From: an uncultured Sphingomonadaceae bacterium
GTDB taxonomy: Bacteria; Pseudomonadota; Alphaproteobacteria; Sphingomonadales; Sphingomonadaceae
NCBI GenBank assembly: GCA_947493955.1
Contig: CANLSQ010000001.1
Location: 930,001-994,000 of the forward strand
DNA length: 64,000 nucleotides
Direction: 5' to 3'
Shown: piece after piece, positions 18,285-27,307 of the stretch
Layout of the letters: each line of letters begins with the position of its first letter
Numbering within the stretch: the stretch's first letter is position 1
Position numbers and translations under genes: made by a program
Notes under the pieces: generated by a model
Seen by the model: only the letters and a program-made list of their open reading frames with translations
Databases searched by the model: none
Told to the model about the DNA's origin: nothing

Positions 18285-20963
18285 ATGACTCAATATGTAT
18301 ATCGTTTCGGTGGTGGCATGGACGCCGATGGCGCGCCAACAGATGCTACCGCAGCACGTAATTTATTGGGCGGAAAAGGCGCCAATCTCGCGGAAATGGC
18401 GAACATTGGCCTGCCAGTGCCTCCAGGCTTCACCATCTCCACCGAAATGTGCACGCGCTTCATGAACGAAGGCGGCGTCTATCCCGACAGCCTGACCGGC
18501 GAAGTGACGCAAGGCGTCGCGCATATTGAAAAGATTACCGGCAAGATATTTGGTGATGCCGCCGATCCTCTGCTGGTTTCCGTTCGTTCCGGCGCGCGGG
18601 CGTCGATGCCCGGCATGATGGACACGGTGCTGAATCTCGGCCTCAACGACGAAACCGTTGAAGGGCTTGCGAAAACCTCTGGCGACGAGCGTTTCGCCTG
18701 GGACAGCTATCGTCGCTTTATCCAGATGTACTCCGATGTGGTGCTGCAACTGGATCATGATAGCTTTGAGGAAGCGCTGGAAATAGCCAAGGAAGATAAT
18801 GGCTTCTTTACGGATACTGAGATGGAGTCTCAGCATTGGAAGGCGCTGGTGGCCGAATATAAGGGGCTCGTCGAGGAACAATGGGGCAAGCCTTTTCCGC
18901 AGGATGTAAACGACCAGCTCTGGGGGGCGGTCAGCGCTGTTTTCGGCAGTTGGCAGGCAGAGCGGGCCAAGGTCTACCGCCGGCTCAACGATATTCCCGC
19001 CGAATGGGGCACCGCTGTCAACGTACAGGCGATGGTTTTCGGCAATATGGGTGAGACATCGGCTACTGGTGTGGCCTTTACCCGCAACCCCTCCACCGGT
19101 GACAGCGCCTATTATGGCGAATGGTTGATCAACGCGCAGGGCGAGGACGTCGTCGCGGGAATCCGTACGCCGCAATATCTCTCCAAAGCCGCGCGTGAAG
19201 AAGCCAACGCCAAGCCGCTTTCCATGGAAGAGGCTATGGCGGAAACTTATGGCGAGTTGACCAACGTTTTTGACCTGCTCGAGCGCCATTACCGCGATAT
19301 GCAGGATATCGAATTTACCGTGGAACGCGGTAAATTATGGATGCTGCAAACCCGTTCCGGCAAGCGGACCGCCAAGGCAGCGCTGAAAATCGCCGTGGAT
19401 ATGGCGAATGACGGCCTGATTACCGAAGAAGAAGCGGTGGCGCGGGTCGATCCCATGGCTTTGGACCAATTGCTCCATCCGACACTTGATCCCGACGCGA
19501 AGCGCGACGTGCTGACCACCGGTCTGCCGGCCTCTCCCGGCGCGGCTTGCGGGATCATCGTGTTCGATTCCGATACGGCCGAGCACCGCACAGAAATGGG
19601 CGATGACGTGATCCTGGTGCGGGTCGAGACCTCTCCGGAAGATATTCATGGCATGCACGCCGCCAAAGGTATTTTGACCGCCCGTGGTGGCATGACGTCA
19701 CATGCTGCCGTGGTGGCGCGCGGCATGGGTCGGCCTTGTGTTTCTGGCGCTGGCAGTCTGAGTATCAATAATGAGACGAAACTGCTGAAAATCGGGGATC
19801 GTGAGCTGAAAGAAGGCGATGTTCTGACGATCGATGGCAGCAATGGTCAGGTGATGGCTGGACGCGTGAAGACGATTCAACCGGAACTGGTTGGCGATTT
19901 CGGCGTGCTGATGGAATGGGCCGATAAAGTCCGCCGTCTGGGCGTGCGCACCAATGCCGAAACGCCGCAGGATTGTAAGGTTGCTCGCGATTTCGGCGCC
20001 GAAGGTATCGGTCTTTGCCGGACCGAGCATATGTTCTTCGAAACCTCACGGATTACCGCAGTTCGCCAGATGATCCTCGCTGCCAATGAAGCGGGCAGGC
20101 GGGAAGCGCTGGCCAAGCTGCTCCCCGAGCAACGCGAGGATTTCCGCCAGATATTTGAAGTCATGGTCGGTTTGCCTGTGACGATCCGCTTGCTCGATCC
20201 GCCCTTGCACGAATTTTTGCCGCACCATCAGTCGGAATTTGAAGAAGTGGCGGCGGCAGCAGATGTTGGCGTGGAAACGCTGAAACAGCGTGCCAATGAA
20301 CTGCACGAATTCAACCCGATGCTGGGCCATCGCGGTTGCCGGCTTGGTGTGACCTATCCAGAAATCTACGAGATGCAGGCGCGGGCGATATTTGAAGCGG
20401 CCTGTGAAATTGCCGAAGCTAGCGGTGAAGCCCCAATTCCAGAGGTTATGATCCCGCTTGTGGCCACCGCCCGAGAGCTGGAATTGATGAAAGACGCTGT
20501 CGACCGCATGGCAGAAGAGGTTTTCGCTGAAAAAGGCCGCCGGATCGAATATCTGGTTGGCACCATGATCGAACTACCCCGGGCCGCCTTGATGGCCGGG
20601 AAAATTGCCGAGCATGGCGAGTTTTTTAGCTTTGGAACCAATGACTTAACGCAGACTACTTTGGGCGTGTCGCGTGACGATGCCGGACGCTTTCTGACCC
20701 AATATGTCGACAAGGGTATTTTTCCACGCGATCCATTTGTCAGCCTCGACGTCGAAGGTGTCGGGCAATTGATCGAACTGGCCGCAGAGCGGGGCAGGGC
20801 AACGCGCGGCGATATCAAACTCGGCATTTGCGGCGAACATGGCGGTGATCCCGCATCAATCGCGTTCTGTGAGGAAAGCGGCCTGGATTATGTCAGTGCA
20901 TCACCTTATCGGGTACCGATTGCGAGGCTCGCTGCGGCTCAGGCAGCACTCAAAAAGCTCTAG
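18285..20963 (+). CDS. ppdK: Pyruvate, phosphate dikinase
   Basis: PPDK interconverts pyruvate + ATP + Pi and PEP + AMP + PPi, supplying PEP for gluconeogenesis or anaplerosis. The 892-residue enzyme has all three parts: the ATP-grasp domain (LLGGKGANLAEMANIGLPVPPGF, VSVRSGARASMPGMMDTVLNLG, GNMGETSATGVAFTRNPSTG), the swivelling phospho-His domain (ILTARGGMTSHAAVVARGMGRPCVSG, with the catalytic His), and the PEP/pyruvate barrel (IGLCRTEHMFF, FGTNDLTQTTLGVSRDDAG, LGICGEHGGDP). Length is standard. It follows glyS with a repeat-bearing leader that may contain its own promoter. The stop overlaps a convergent DUF4259 gene by four bases. Confidence 0.97.
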   Translation: MTQYVYRFGGGMDADGAPTDATAARNLLGGKGANLAEMANIGLPVPPGFTISTEMCTRFMNEGGVYPDSLTGEVTQGVAHIEKITGKIFGDAADPLLVSVRSGARASMPGMMDTVLNLGLNDETVEGLAKTSGDERFAWDSYRRFIQMYSDVVLQLDHDSFEEALEIAKEDNGFFTDTEMESQHWKALVAEYKGLVEEQWGKPFPQDVNDQLWGAVSAVFGSWQAERAKVYRRLNDIPAEWGTAVNVQAMVFGNMGETSATGVAFTRNPSTGDSAYYGEWLINAQGEDVVAGIRTPQYLSKAAREEANAKPLSMEEAMAETYGELTNVFDLLERHYRDMQDIEFTVERGKLWMLQTRSGKRTAKAALKIAVDMANDGLITEEEAVARVDPMALDQLLHPTLDPDAKRDVLTTGLPASPGAACGIIVFDSDTAEHRTEMGDDVILVRVETSPEDIHGMHAAKGILTARGGMTSHAAVVARGMGRPCVSGAGSLSINNETKLLKIGDRELKEGDVLTIDGSNGQVMAGRVKTIQPELVGDFGVLMEWADKVRRLGVRTNAETPQDCKVARDFGAEGIGLCRTEHMFFETSRITAVRQMILAANEAGRREALAKLLPEQREDFRQIFEVMVGLPVTIRLLDPPLHEFLPHHQSEFEEVAAAADVGVETLKQRANELHEFNPMLGHRGCRLGVTYPEIYEMQARAIFEAACEIAEASGEAPIPEVMIPLVATARELELMKDAVDRMAEEVFAEKGRRIEYLVGTMIELPRAALMAGKIAEHGEFFSFGTNDLTQTTLGVSRDDAGRFLTQYVDKGIFPRDPFVSLDVEGVGQLIELAAERGRATRGDIKLGICGEHGGDPASIAFCEESGLDYVSASPYRVPIARLAAAQAALKKL

Positions 20964-21628
20964 TCAGCTGGGCCTTTGAGGATCTGATCCACCAGCGTGT
21001 CATCGACATTGAATCTCCAGTTCTGGATTAGGCGGCGAGGGTGGAGTTTACTGTTCAGGCAGGACAGATGACAATAGACACCATGTGAGATAGCGAGGTT
21101 GTCCTTGCTGCTCATGTCGCGAAAAGAGAGGCTGGTGAGGTTCTCGGGTTCAATATCCTTGTCGCAGAAGACGCAGGGACTCAAGCCGCCGGAAATTTCC
21201 TCGATTTCCTCGGATGAAGGTGGATTGACGTTTACATCGGCATTAAGCCGAGTGATCAAGCCGGTAATCGCCACATTCCATCCAGCGCTGTCCTCAAGAT
21301 TCTCGGACCACAGATCAAGCAGCTCGGACTCTCCCAAAACTTCGGAAACGGCCATTTTCGCCTGCTCGACAAGCGCAGCAACGGGTTTTGCGAAATTATC
21401 GACCTTTTTTAGCACGTCCTCAGGTGCGTCTGGAGCGATTTGGCCCATCAACATCGCAACAATCTCAGCCGCAGCGATGATTTCAGATGCCAGATCGACG
21501 TCAATGTCTGCTTCTTCCAGATCAGCCAGCGCATCAAATTTGGCGGCGACATCCTCCAGGCTTGAAATCCCGGATACCCAGTCGAGTGCGCTGTCATTTT
21601 CAAAGCTGCCCGGACCCCAAGCGCCCAT
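20960..21628 (-). CDS. DUF4259 protein with a C-terminal CxxC...HxxC zinc-finger-like module
   Basis: This protein of 222 residues has an N-terminal 120-130 residues that match DUF4259, recognisable from MGAWGPGSFENDSALDWVSG and the later IIAAAEIVAMLMGQI. Beyond that there is a separate cysteine module, CVFCDKDI at about residue 152 and YCHLSC about 30 residues later, which could hold one zinc. The function of DUF4259 is unknown. GAGGAGCAGGGAAT precedes the ATG. The gene is convergent with ppdK, overlapping its stop by 4 nt. The C-terminal module is not part of standard short DUF4259 proteins as I know them, so this may be a fusion. Confidence 0.75.
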   Translation of the reverse strand: MGAWGPGSFENDSALDWVSGISSLEDVAAKFDALADLEEADIDVDLASEIIAAAEIVAMLMGQIAPDAPEDVLKKVDNFAKPVAALVEQAKMAVSEVLGESELLDLWSENLEDSAGWNVAITGLITRLNADVNVNPPSSEEIEEISGGLSPCVFCDKDIEPENLTSLSFRDMSSKDNLAISHGVYCHLSCLNSKLHPRRLIQNWRFNVDDTLVDQILKGPAD

Positions 21629-21738
21629 ATTCCCTGCTCCTCAAATCAATGGGCAGATAAATAACAGCGTTTCGCAAAAAACAGGTTAAAATGGCTTGCC
21701 AGCAGAAGAATCTCCCCCTATCTGACTGCCTTCAATGC

Positions 21739-21815
21739 GCGCCCGTAGCTCAGCTGGATAGAGTACTTGACTACGAATCAAGGGGTCGGGAGTTCGAATC
21801 TTCCCGGGCGCGCCA
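21739..21815 (+). tRNA. tRNA-Arg (anticodon ACG)
   Basis: The 77-nt sequence folds as a cloverleaf: acceptor stem GCGCCCG/CGGGCGC with discriminator G and encoded CCA at 21813-21815; D-arm AGCTCAGCTGGATAGAG; anticodon stem CTTGA/TCAAG around the seven-base loop CTACGAA, giving anticodon ACG; T-arm GGGAGTTCGAATCTTCCC. ACG is normally edited to ICG by TadA to read CGN codons. It lies between the DUF4259 gene and folE, reading toward folE. Confidence 0.97.
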
Positions 21816-21924
21816 TTTTCTCCCATATTGTGCAAGATACGGCCATAGGTGCACTTGCGCTGTCGCCCGGCGAAGCGTAACTTGTTGGCATTGTGTATTT
21901 CTCCTACGCGTAAAGGATTGCCTT

Positions 21925-22545
21925 TTGGCCGACTATTCTGACACTATCGAAGATGCCCTTGCTGCCCGTGAAGCGGCTAAACTTCCTGTTCCTGACGAGG
22001 TGCAGGAAGCGGTCAAGACGCTTTTGCGCTGGTCTGGTGAAGATCCGGAGCGGGAAGGCCTGCTGGACACACCAAAACGGGTGGCGCGCGCCTGGAAGGA
22101 ATATTGCGAAGGCTATCAGGAAAACCCTGCCATACATCTGGCGCGGACGTTTGAAGAAGTCGGCGGATATGATGAACTGGTGCTGTTGAAGGACATTCCT
22201 TTCCACTCGCATTGCGAACATCATATGGCGCCGATCATTGGCAAGGCGAGCATCGCCTATATGCCAACCGACCGGGTCGTAGGTATCTCCAAACTGGCGC
22301 GCGTGCTGCATGGTTTTTCTCGTCGTTTACAGGTGCAGGAGCGCCTGACGGCCGAGGTTGCCCAGTGTATCTGGGACAATTTGAAACCACATGGTGTGGC
22401 GGTTGTTATAGAGGCAAGTCATAGCTGCATGACAGCGCGCGGTGTCCGGACACCTGGCGTTGGCATGACGACCAGCCGTTTATTGGGTTGTTTCCTTGAT
22501 GATGCACGCAGTCGCAAGGAAGTGATGAGCCTGATGGGCTATTAG
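21925..22545 (+). CDS. folE: GTP cyclohydrolase I
   Basis: FolE converts GTP to 7,8-dihydroneopterin triphosphate, the first step of tetrahydrofolate (and queuosine precursor) synthesis. Conserved blocks are EDPEREGLLDTPKRVARAW, DIPFHSHCEHHMAPIIGKASIAYMP (zinc and catalytic Cys/His), VVGISKLARVLHGFSRRLQVQERLT, and EASHSCMTARGVRTPGVGMTTS (second zinc Cys). The frame is open back through the tRNA gene, so the long version is excluded; TTG 21925 has AAAGGA at 21912-21917 and gives a 206-residue enzyme, normal for the homodecameric type I family. Confidence 0.95.
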   Translation: MADYSDTIEDALAAREAAKLPVPDEVQEAVKTLLRWSGEDPEREGLLDTPKRVARAWKEYCEGYQENPAIHLARTFEEVGGYDELVLLKDIPFHSHCEHHMAPIIGKASIAYMPTDRVVGISKLARVLHGFSRRLQVQERLTAEVAQCIWDNLKPHGVAVVIEASHSCMTARGVRTPGVGMTTSRLLGCFLDDARSRKEVMSLMGY

Positions 22546-22553
22546 GCAGGCGC

Positions 22554-23210
22554 CTATTCCATCCACATGCGCATGAGATTATATTGCAGTGCCTGCATGC
22601 GGGTATAGTTTTCATCCCTCATGTTGAGGCCTTCCAAGGCAGCGACTTCGTTCAGCTCGTACATGAGATTGCGTTTCATAACGTCCCGGATTCGACTTTG
22701 GATGAAAGTGATCGCGACCATTCTTTCGCCTTCGGAAATCGGCTCGACTTCATGAAGGGTATGGGATGGATAGACAATTGCCGTCCCGGGGAGACCCTTG
22801 AAGCGCATTCCGGCTTCGCCCTGTGTCACATGTAGCGCACCGCCCTTGGAATCATTCGGTCCGTTCAAAAAGATAGTGCAACTGATATCGGACCGAATGG
22901 GACCATCTGGCAGAGGAATGATGGCACTGTCCGCGTGCAACCCATAGTGCATGCCTGGTTGGTAGCGAGTGATGAGCGGCGGAGCGATCTTTTCTGGAAA
23001 TGCGAAGTCCGTAAATTCCGGGTTTGTCATCAATGCGTCATGCAGGATTTTGGATGTCTTGTTATAAGCCTCAAGATCATGAAGCTGCAGGTTGTTCTTC
23101 ACTTTCGAATGGGGATTGCTGATTTTCCCGTCCACAAACTGCGCGCTATTGGCGATGGCTTTAATTTCGTTAACTTGACCTTGGTCCAGTATCTTGAGTT
23201 GTTTGAACAT
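22554..23210 (-). CDS. PKHD-type Fe(II)/2-oxoglutarate hydroxylase (PiuC/YbiX-like)
   Basis: This 218-residue member of the prolyl-4-hydroxylase-like dioxygenases resembles PiuC/YbiX. The iron ligands are visible as HYGLHADSA (H-x-D, about residue 93-96) and SHTLHEVEPIS (distal His, about 148), with the 2OG-binding Arg after it (GERMVAITFIQSR). PiuC-like enzymes often sit beside TonB siderophore receptors; here the partner is instead a sulfotransferase-like gene whose TAA overlaps this ATG by one base, so the two are co-translated. The substrate is unknown: it could be a side chain of a protein or a small molecule also handled by the partner. Confidence 0.85.
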   Translation of the reverse strand: MFKQLKILDQGQVNEIKAIANSAQFVDGKISNPHSKVKNNLQLHDLEAYNKTSKILHDALMTNPEFTDFAFPEKIAPPLITRYQPGMHYGLHADSAIIPLPDGPIRSDISCTIFLNGPNDSKGGALHVTQGEAGMRFKGLPGTAIVYPSHTLHEVEPISEGERMVAITFIQSRIRDVMKRNLMYELNEVAALEGLNMRDENYTRMQALQYNLMRMWME

Positions 23211-24259
23211 TATTTTCTCGTTTCAATCCAGTTTATGGCCTCGGCCACCAGAGGGAATTTGCCAGCTGTTTCCTCTACCCACGCTATCGCTCCAAGAATA
23301 GCCTGTGCGTGATCCCGGTTTGCCTCGGCAAGCAACTCCTGCCGCAAGTTCGGACTATAATCATGTTCCGGTGCTTTGGAATAGGAAGACATGATGGGGC
23401 CTGATACCAACTCGCTCGCCTTTTGCTCCGACAGGTCAAGGCCGAAATGGGATGCTGCTGATACCAACTGTCCGGCAGGATCATCAAGGAACGATTCAAA
23501 ATCCATCCACAATATGTTGGCAGCCTGACTTGCCTTCTCAGCCACGAACAAGGTCACGAGTTCGCACATCCAACTCATCGCCACACGCTGGGCCAGCGAT
23601 AATTTCCATAAATGTGCCGGTGCCTCGCCCAGATGCCGGGACAATCGCTTCAATCGTGCGCCGGCCATCATGTGTGTTTCCTGCACAGAGGCTTCGCCCG
23701 CTAATATTGTCGGGATATAGCGGTCCAGTGGAGCATAGAGAAATAGCGCGTCGGTAGGCGTCGCCAAAAGCTGTGGCGCCAATTCGCTGACAAAGCTGCT
23801 TGCCTTGATCATTACCCGCTGGTCAGGACGGAATGAACGCGATAACCATTGTACAGTCTCTGAAAAGCGCTGCTCATACATTTCGGGCGACCAGGGACTT
23901 TCCGGTTCGTCCCGGATCTGAGATATTTCGCAGAGCGTCCGCAGCAGCTGCGGTTCTCTTAACGCCAGTATCTCGTCAATCTCGCCAAGCAGTCGTGATA
24001 ACAGGGTAGACCCGACATGCCCGATATGGAAAATATATTGTGGTTTGGCGGTTTGCGGCAGGTTGACCGCAGATAATTCCGACCAGGGTACCAGCTGTCG
24101 CTGCAATTGCGGGGTTATAATGCGCTGGTCGAGGAAACTGGCTTTGCGGTAATCGCCTTCGGTCAAATGCGACAGCAGCACCTGATCGGATGGCAGGTCA
24201 ACCAGATGGGGCAGAAGCCGGGCATCCTGAAAAAACTGATTTTGCCAGCTATTGGTCAA
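23210..24259 (-). CDS. Sulfotransferase-like P-loop protein
   Basis: This 349-residue protein has no signal peptide. The only strong motif is FHIGHVGSTLLSRLLG at about residue 76-91, which resembles the 5'-phosphosulfate-binding loop (PSB) of sulfotransferases that begins after the first beta strand. A following REPQLLRTLCE and the DALFLYAPLDRYIPTILAGEASV segment fit the middle of that fold. The family is therefore sulfotransferase-like, but I cannot see which acceptor it uses and some members have lost sulfate transfer. It is the first gene of a two-gene unit with a PKHD hydroxylase (1-nt overlap). Confidence 0.6.
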   Translation of the reverse strand: MTNSWQNQFFQDARLLPHLVDLPSDQVLLSHLTEGDYRKASFLDQRIITPQLQRQLVPWSELSAVNLPQTAKPQYIFHIGHVGSTLLSRLLGEIDEILALREPQLLRTLCEISQIRDEPESPWSPEMYEQRFSETVQWLSRSFRPDQRVMIKASSFVSELAPQLLATPTDALFLYAPLDRYIPTILAGEASVQETHMMAGARLKRLSRHLGEAPAHLWKLSLAQRVAMSWMCELVTLFVAEKASQAANILWMDFESFLDDPAGQLVSAASHFGLDLSEQKASELVSGPIMSSYSKAPEHDYSPNLRQELLAEANRDHAQAILGAIAWVEETAGKFPLVAEAINWIETRK

Positions 24260-24277
24260 TATGCCCTCAATCCTAAG

Positions 24278-24329
24278 AAAAAGCCCGGAGGCGGATTGTT
24301 ACTCTGTAACGCACCAGCTCCGGGCTTTT
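24278..24329 (-). terminator. Bidirectional terminator after rplI
   Basis: AAAAAGCCCGGAG (24278-24290) pairs with CTCCGGGCTTTT (24318-24329), and a second small hairpin GTTAC-TCT-GTAAC is nested in the loop. A GC-rich stem with A/T tracts on both outer sides is a typical two-way intrinsic terminator. It ends the rpsF-rpsR-rplI operon on the minus strand, just before the sulfotransferase-like gene starts. Confidence 0.85.
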
Positions 24330-24349
24330 CAATCACTTGCTGAGAAAAA

Positions 24350-25003
24350 CTATGCTTTGTCTTCAGTGCTTTCTTCTGTTTCTTCAGCAGCTTCCTCGGA
24401 AGTTGCTTCCTCTGAAGCTTCGGCGGAGTCTGTTGCTTCGGTTTCTTCACCGTCGTCTTCGCTTTCAGGTGCCAAAGCCGCAGCAGCCAATTCAGCCTGC
24501 TCTTCTTCAAACATCTGGGCGATCACGTCGATGCCGTCTTTCTGCAGTTCAGCTTCGTCGTCAGAGCGAGCCACATTGACTTCAACAGTGACAGAAACTT
24601 CAGGGTGCAGACGGATGCGCACGTCGAATACACCAAGCGTCTTGATTGGTTTTTCGAGGATGACCATGCTTTTTTCAACATTGGCGCCATCAGCATTGAG
24701 TGTTTCAACAATATCGCGAACTGAAACCGAACCGTAAAGCTGGCCGCTGGCGGAAGAGGCACGGATCAATACGATCTGTTTGCCATCCACATTGCCGGAT
24801 GCTTTTTCAGCATCTTTGCGTTTCGCTTCATTGTCCGCTTCAATCTGCGCACGATTGGCTTCGAAAACTTTCTTGTTCGCTTCATTGGCGCGCAAGGCTT
24901 TCTTGTTAGGCAGCAAATAGTTGCGCGCATAACCGTTTTTCACGGTTACGACATCGCCAATGCCACCCAGTTTTTCGACTCGTTCGAGCAAAATAATATC
25001 CAT
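24350..25003 (-). CDS. rplI: 50S ribosomal protein L9 with long acidic tail
   Basis: L9 binds 23S rRNA near the L1 stalk and affects frame maintenance. The N-domain (MDIILLERVEKLGGIGDVVTVKNGYARNYLLP), the long connecting helix (about 42-75) and the C-domain (KTLGVFDVRIRLHPEVSVTVEVNVARSDDEAELQKDG) are all present. The remaining ~45 residues are a Glu/Ala/Ser/Thr-rich acidic tail (SEDDGEETEATDSAEAS...), making 217 aa against about 150 in E. coli; such tails are common in sphingomonads. It is the last gene of the rpsF-rpsR-rplI operon. Confidence 0.97.
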   Translation of the reverse strand: MDIILLERVEKLGGIGDVVTVKNGYARNYLLPNKKALRANEANKKVFEANRAQIEADNEAKRKDAEKASGNVDGKQIVLIRASSASGQLYGSVSVRDIVETLNADGANVEKSMVILEKPIKTLGVFDVRIRLHPEVSVTVEVNVARSDDEAELQKDGIDVIAQMFEEEQAELAAAALAPESEDDGEETEATDSAEASEEATSEEAAEETEESTEDKA

Positions 25004-25014
25004 GTCTCTTGCTC

Positions 25015-25239
25015 CTATTTCACGAGATAAGGCAGCAGGCCGAGATGACGGGCGCGTTTAATTGCCTTGGACAATTCGCGCTGCTTCTTGGCAGAAACTG
25101 CGGTGATACGACTAGGTACGATCTTGCCACGCTCGGAAATATATCCCTGGAGCATTTTTACATCTTTATAGTCGATGGGTTGTGCGTTCTTACCGGAAAA
25201 GGGGCAGCTTTTGCGGCGACGGAAAAATGGGCGTCCCAT
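25015..25239 (-). CDS. rpsR: 30S ribosomal protein S18
   Basis: S18 is a small basic protein of the 30S platform that pairs with S6. The 74-residue sequence is typical: [17 protein letters not shown], then [50 protein letters not shown]. It retains one Cys (Cys12) near the N-terminus rather than a zinc set. It lies 21 nt after rpsF and 11 nt before rplI. Confidence 0.98.
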   Translation of the reverse strand: MGRPFFRRRKSCPFSGKNAQPIDYKDVKMLQGYISERGKIVPSRITAVSAKKQRELSKAIKRARHLGLLPYLVK

Positions 25240-25260
25240 ATTGATTACTCCTTTTCTAGC

Positions 25261-25653
25261 TTAACTATCGTCGCGGTCACGGCGAGGGCGGTCACCACCA
25301 CGATCTCCGCCACCACGGCGTGAGTCACGGTCTGGCTTGCGCATCATGACTGATGGGCCTTCTTCATGCTCGTCGACGCGGATGGTCAGAAAGCGGATCA
25401 CGTCTTCGTTGATCCGAGTCTGGCGTTCCAACTCGGCAATTACGTTGGTTGGCGCGTCGAGACGCAGCATAACATAATGGGCTTTGCGGTTTTTCTGAAC
25501 CTTGTAAGCCAGCGTACGCAGGCCCCAGGTTTCAGTCAAAACGACTTTGCCATCATTGGCTTCAACAATTTTAGTAGCTTCCTGGGCGAGACTATCGACC
25601 TGAGACTGGCTCAGATCCTGACGCGCGAGGAAGACATGCTCATAATGCGGCAT
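25261..25653 (-). CDS. rpsF: 30S ribosomal protein S6
   Basis: S6 binds S18 on the 30S platform. The N-terminal ferredoxin-like fold shows [56 protein letters not shown] and [17 protein letters not shown]. The last 25 residues form an Arg/Gly/Asp-rich disordered tail ([18 protein letters not shown]). First gene of the minus rpsF-rpsR-rplI operon; the 178-bp upstream gap must hold its promoter, where TTGCAT and CATAGG 17 bp apart are a weak candidate. Confidence 0.98.
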   Translation of the reverse strand: MPHYEHVFLARQDLSQSQVDSLAQEATKIVEANDGKVVLTETWGLRTLAYKVQKNRKAHYVMLRLDAPTNVIAELERQTRINEDVIRFLTIRVDEHEEGPSVMMRKPDRDSRRGGGDRGGDRPRRDRDDS

Positions 25654-25831
25654 GCTTCATTTCCTTCATGTTACCGATCGCTGACGCCGCACCATGCAGA
25701 CACGCCCCTCCGGCTTTCTTCTATTTCCCGTGATTCTTTTACAGGAATCGCCGGGAAGCGCGGCCTATGGCGAAGTTTTGTCCATAATGCAAGGGCTGGC
25801 TGACTTTCATGTGATCGAAATTTCCTGACCG

Positions 25832-26080
25832 TCAGATACACCACTCAAGTTCATGCTCGGTAGCGCTGCGATTTTCCGCCTTTACCCGGTTGGTGACCAT
25901 CCGGTCATAGAGCTTTTTAACGAGGTTACTGCCGGTTTTTTCAAACAGGAACGGGAAAATTCCGTGTAAAAGGCAGGCAAAGCCAGCCGCCATCATCGGG
26001 ATGCCAAAGCTGGATGCCATCATGAAATGTTCGGCATAGGTTTCCCCTACTGATGCTGGATGTTCGGTAAAAAACTTCAT
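25832..26080 (-). CDS. DUF6356 family small membrane protein
   Basis: The 82-residue protein begins MKFFTEHPASVGETYAEHFMMASSFGI and has a hydrophobic segment at about residues 25-50 (GIPMMAAGFACLLHGIFPFLF), followed by a basic helix with TGSNLVKKLYDRMVTNR. The opening motif and size match DUF6356, found mostly in Sphingomonadales and relatives and sometimes mis-named as a capsule protein. It is probably an inner-membrane protein. Function unknown. It stands alone between the ribosomal operon and the YeiH gene. Confidence 0.8.
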   Translation of the reverse strand: MKFFTEHPASVGETYAEHFMMASSFGIPMMAAGFACLLHGIFPFLFEKTGSNLVKKLYDRMVTNRVKAENRSATEHELEWCI

Positions 26081-26233
26081 ATCTGCTCCTGATTTGATCT
26101 CAGGTATCGTAATAATCGATCAGAGAACAAAATCTTTGCCAAATCTCAGCGACGATGAATTCAATTTAGAAAATATTTTTGCCTAAGACTGGCAAGATAG
26201 AAAATATTTTCAAATTATCATTGATTGCAGGCT

Positions 26234-27307
26234 TCAAAGCAATTGAATGGCGAGCATCGAGAGCAGAAACGCCATCGCCGTTGTCATGATGACCGGTGCG
26301 AAGCAATGCCAGCCATGGGACATTAATCCAGCCAGATTGGACTTTATCGCGGCTGCCACCACGGCGAACAGCAACAATGTACTGGCCAACTGATTGCCTG
26401 CACCAACCAAAGACGAGGGCAGGACTACCAAGCTGTTTAGCCCCACCAGCAGGATGAACCCGACGATGAACCAGGGCATGCCCTGTCGAAGACCAATTTT
26501 CCGCGATGTCGGGTCGGTATCTTTCACCGCCATTTTCTGAAGCACCATTGAGACAATGATCAAAACCGGCGCAAGCAGCGTCACTCGGGAGAGTTTCACC
26601 ACAGTCGCAACCTCTCCGGCTTCGGGAGAATAGGAAAAGCCGCCGCCGATGGCTTGAGCTACATCATGGATAGACGCACCGATCAAAAAGCCTGCCTGCT
26701 TGTCGTTCAGGTTTAGGAAACCTGCTATGGCCGGATAGAAGGTCATAGCAAAAGCACTGGCTATGGTTGTCCCCAGCAGAACGATAGTGAAGCGCGATTG
26801 ATCTATTCTTTTGGTGCCAATGATGCTCCAAAGCGCCAGCGCGGCGGAAGCGCCGCATATCGCCGTCGCTCCGCCGGCAAGCAGGCCAAAAAGCGGATCG
26901 AGCTTGAACAGTCTGGCCGCGATGATGCCAGTAAATATCACAATCGTCATAATGGCTATCAGGGCAATAAAAGGGATGATGCCCAGGCTGCCTATTTCGG
27001 CAAAACTAATCCGCATTCCGATCAGAACGATGCCGATGCGCAGAAGTGTTTGGGATGAGAAATCCAGCCCCGTAGACAGGCGCTTGTCTGCATTCACGAA
27101 ACTGAGCGCAAGTCCCAAAAGCAGTCCCATCAATATGGCGGGCGGTCCATAATGTTCGCTCAGCCAGAGCGCCGCCAGCGAAACCACACCGACCAGCATA
27201 AGGCCAGGTAAGTGCGACAAAAGTGTCTTTTTTTGAGTGGGTTCGGCAAGTTGCAACTCACCATATAAGTCAGCCACCAAAGGAAGTTGACGATCATGTT
27301 GTGACAA
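26234..27307 (-). CDS. YeiH/UPF0324-family membrane protein, putative sulfate exporter
   Basis: This 357-residue protein has about ten hydrophobic helices and belongs to the YeiH family, annotated as putative sulfate exporters. Family hallmarks are LMGLLLGLALSFVNADKRLSTGLDFSSQTLLRIGIVLIGMRIS, GGATAICGASAALALWSIIG, and GFLIGASIHDVAQAIGGGFSYSPEAGEVATVVKLSRVTLLAPV. The SIHDVAQ motif lies in the pore region. The transport role is annotation by homology and is weakly proven. Monocistronic by position. Confidence 0.85.
   Translation of the reverse strand: MSQHDRQLPLVADLYGELQLAEPTQKKTLLSHLPGLMLVGVVSLAALWLSEHYGPPAILMGLLLGLALSFVNADKRLSTGLDFSSQTLLRIGIVLIGMRISFAEIGSLGIIPFIALIAIMTIVIFTGIIAARLFKLDPLFGLLAGGATAICGASAALALWSIIGTKRIDQSRFTIVLLGTTIASAFAMTFYPAIAGFLNLNDKQAGFLIGASIHDVAQAIGGGFSYSPEAGEVATVVKLSRVTLLAPVLIIVSMVLQKMAVKDTDPTSRKIGLRQGMPWFIVGFILLVGLNSLVVLPSSLVGAGNQLASTLLLFAVVAAAIKSNLAGLMSHGWHCFAPVIMTTAMAFLLSMLAIQLL

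Noticed and set aside
21691-21924. Upstream extension of folE
   Set aside because: It reads through the tRNA-Arg gene; the real start TTG 21925 has its own SD.
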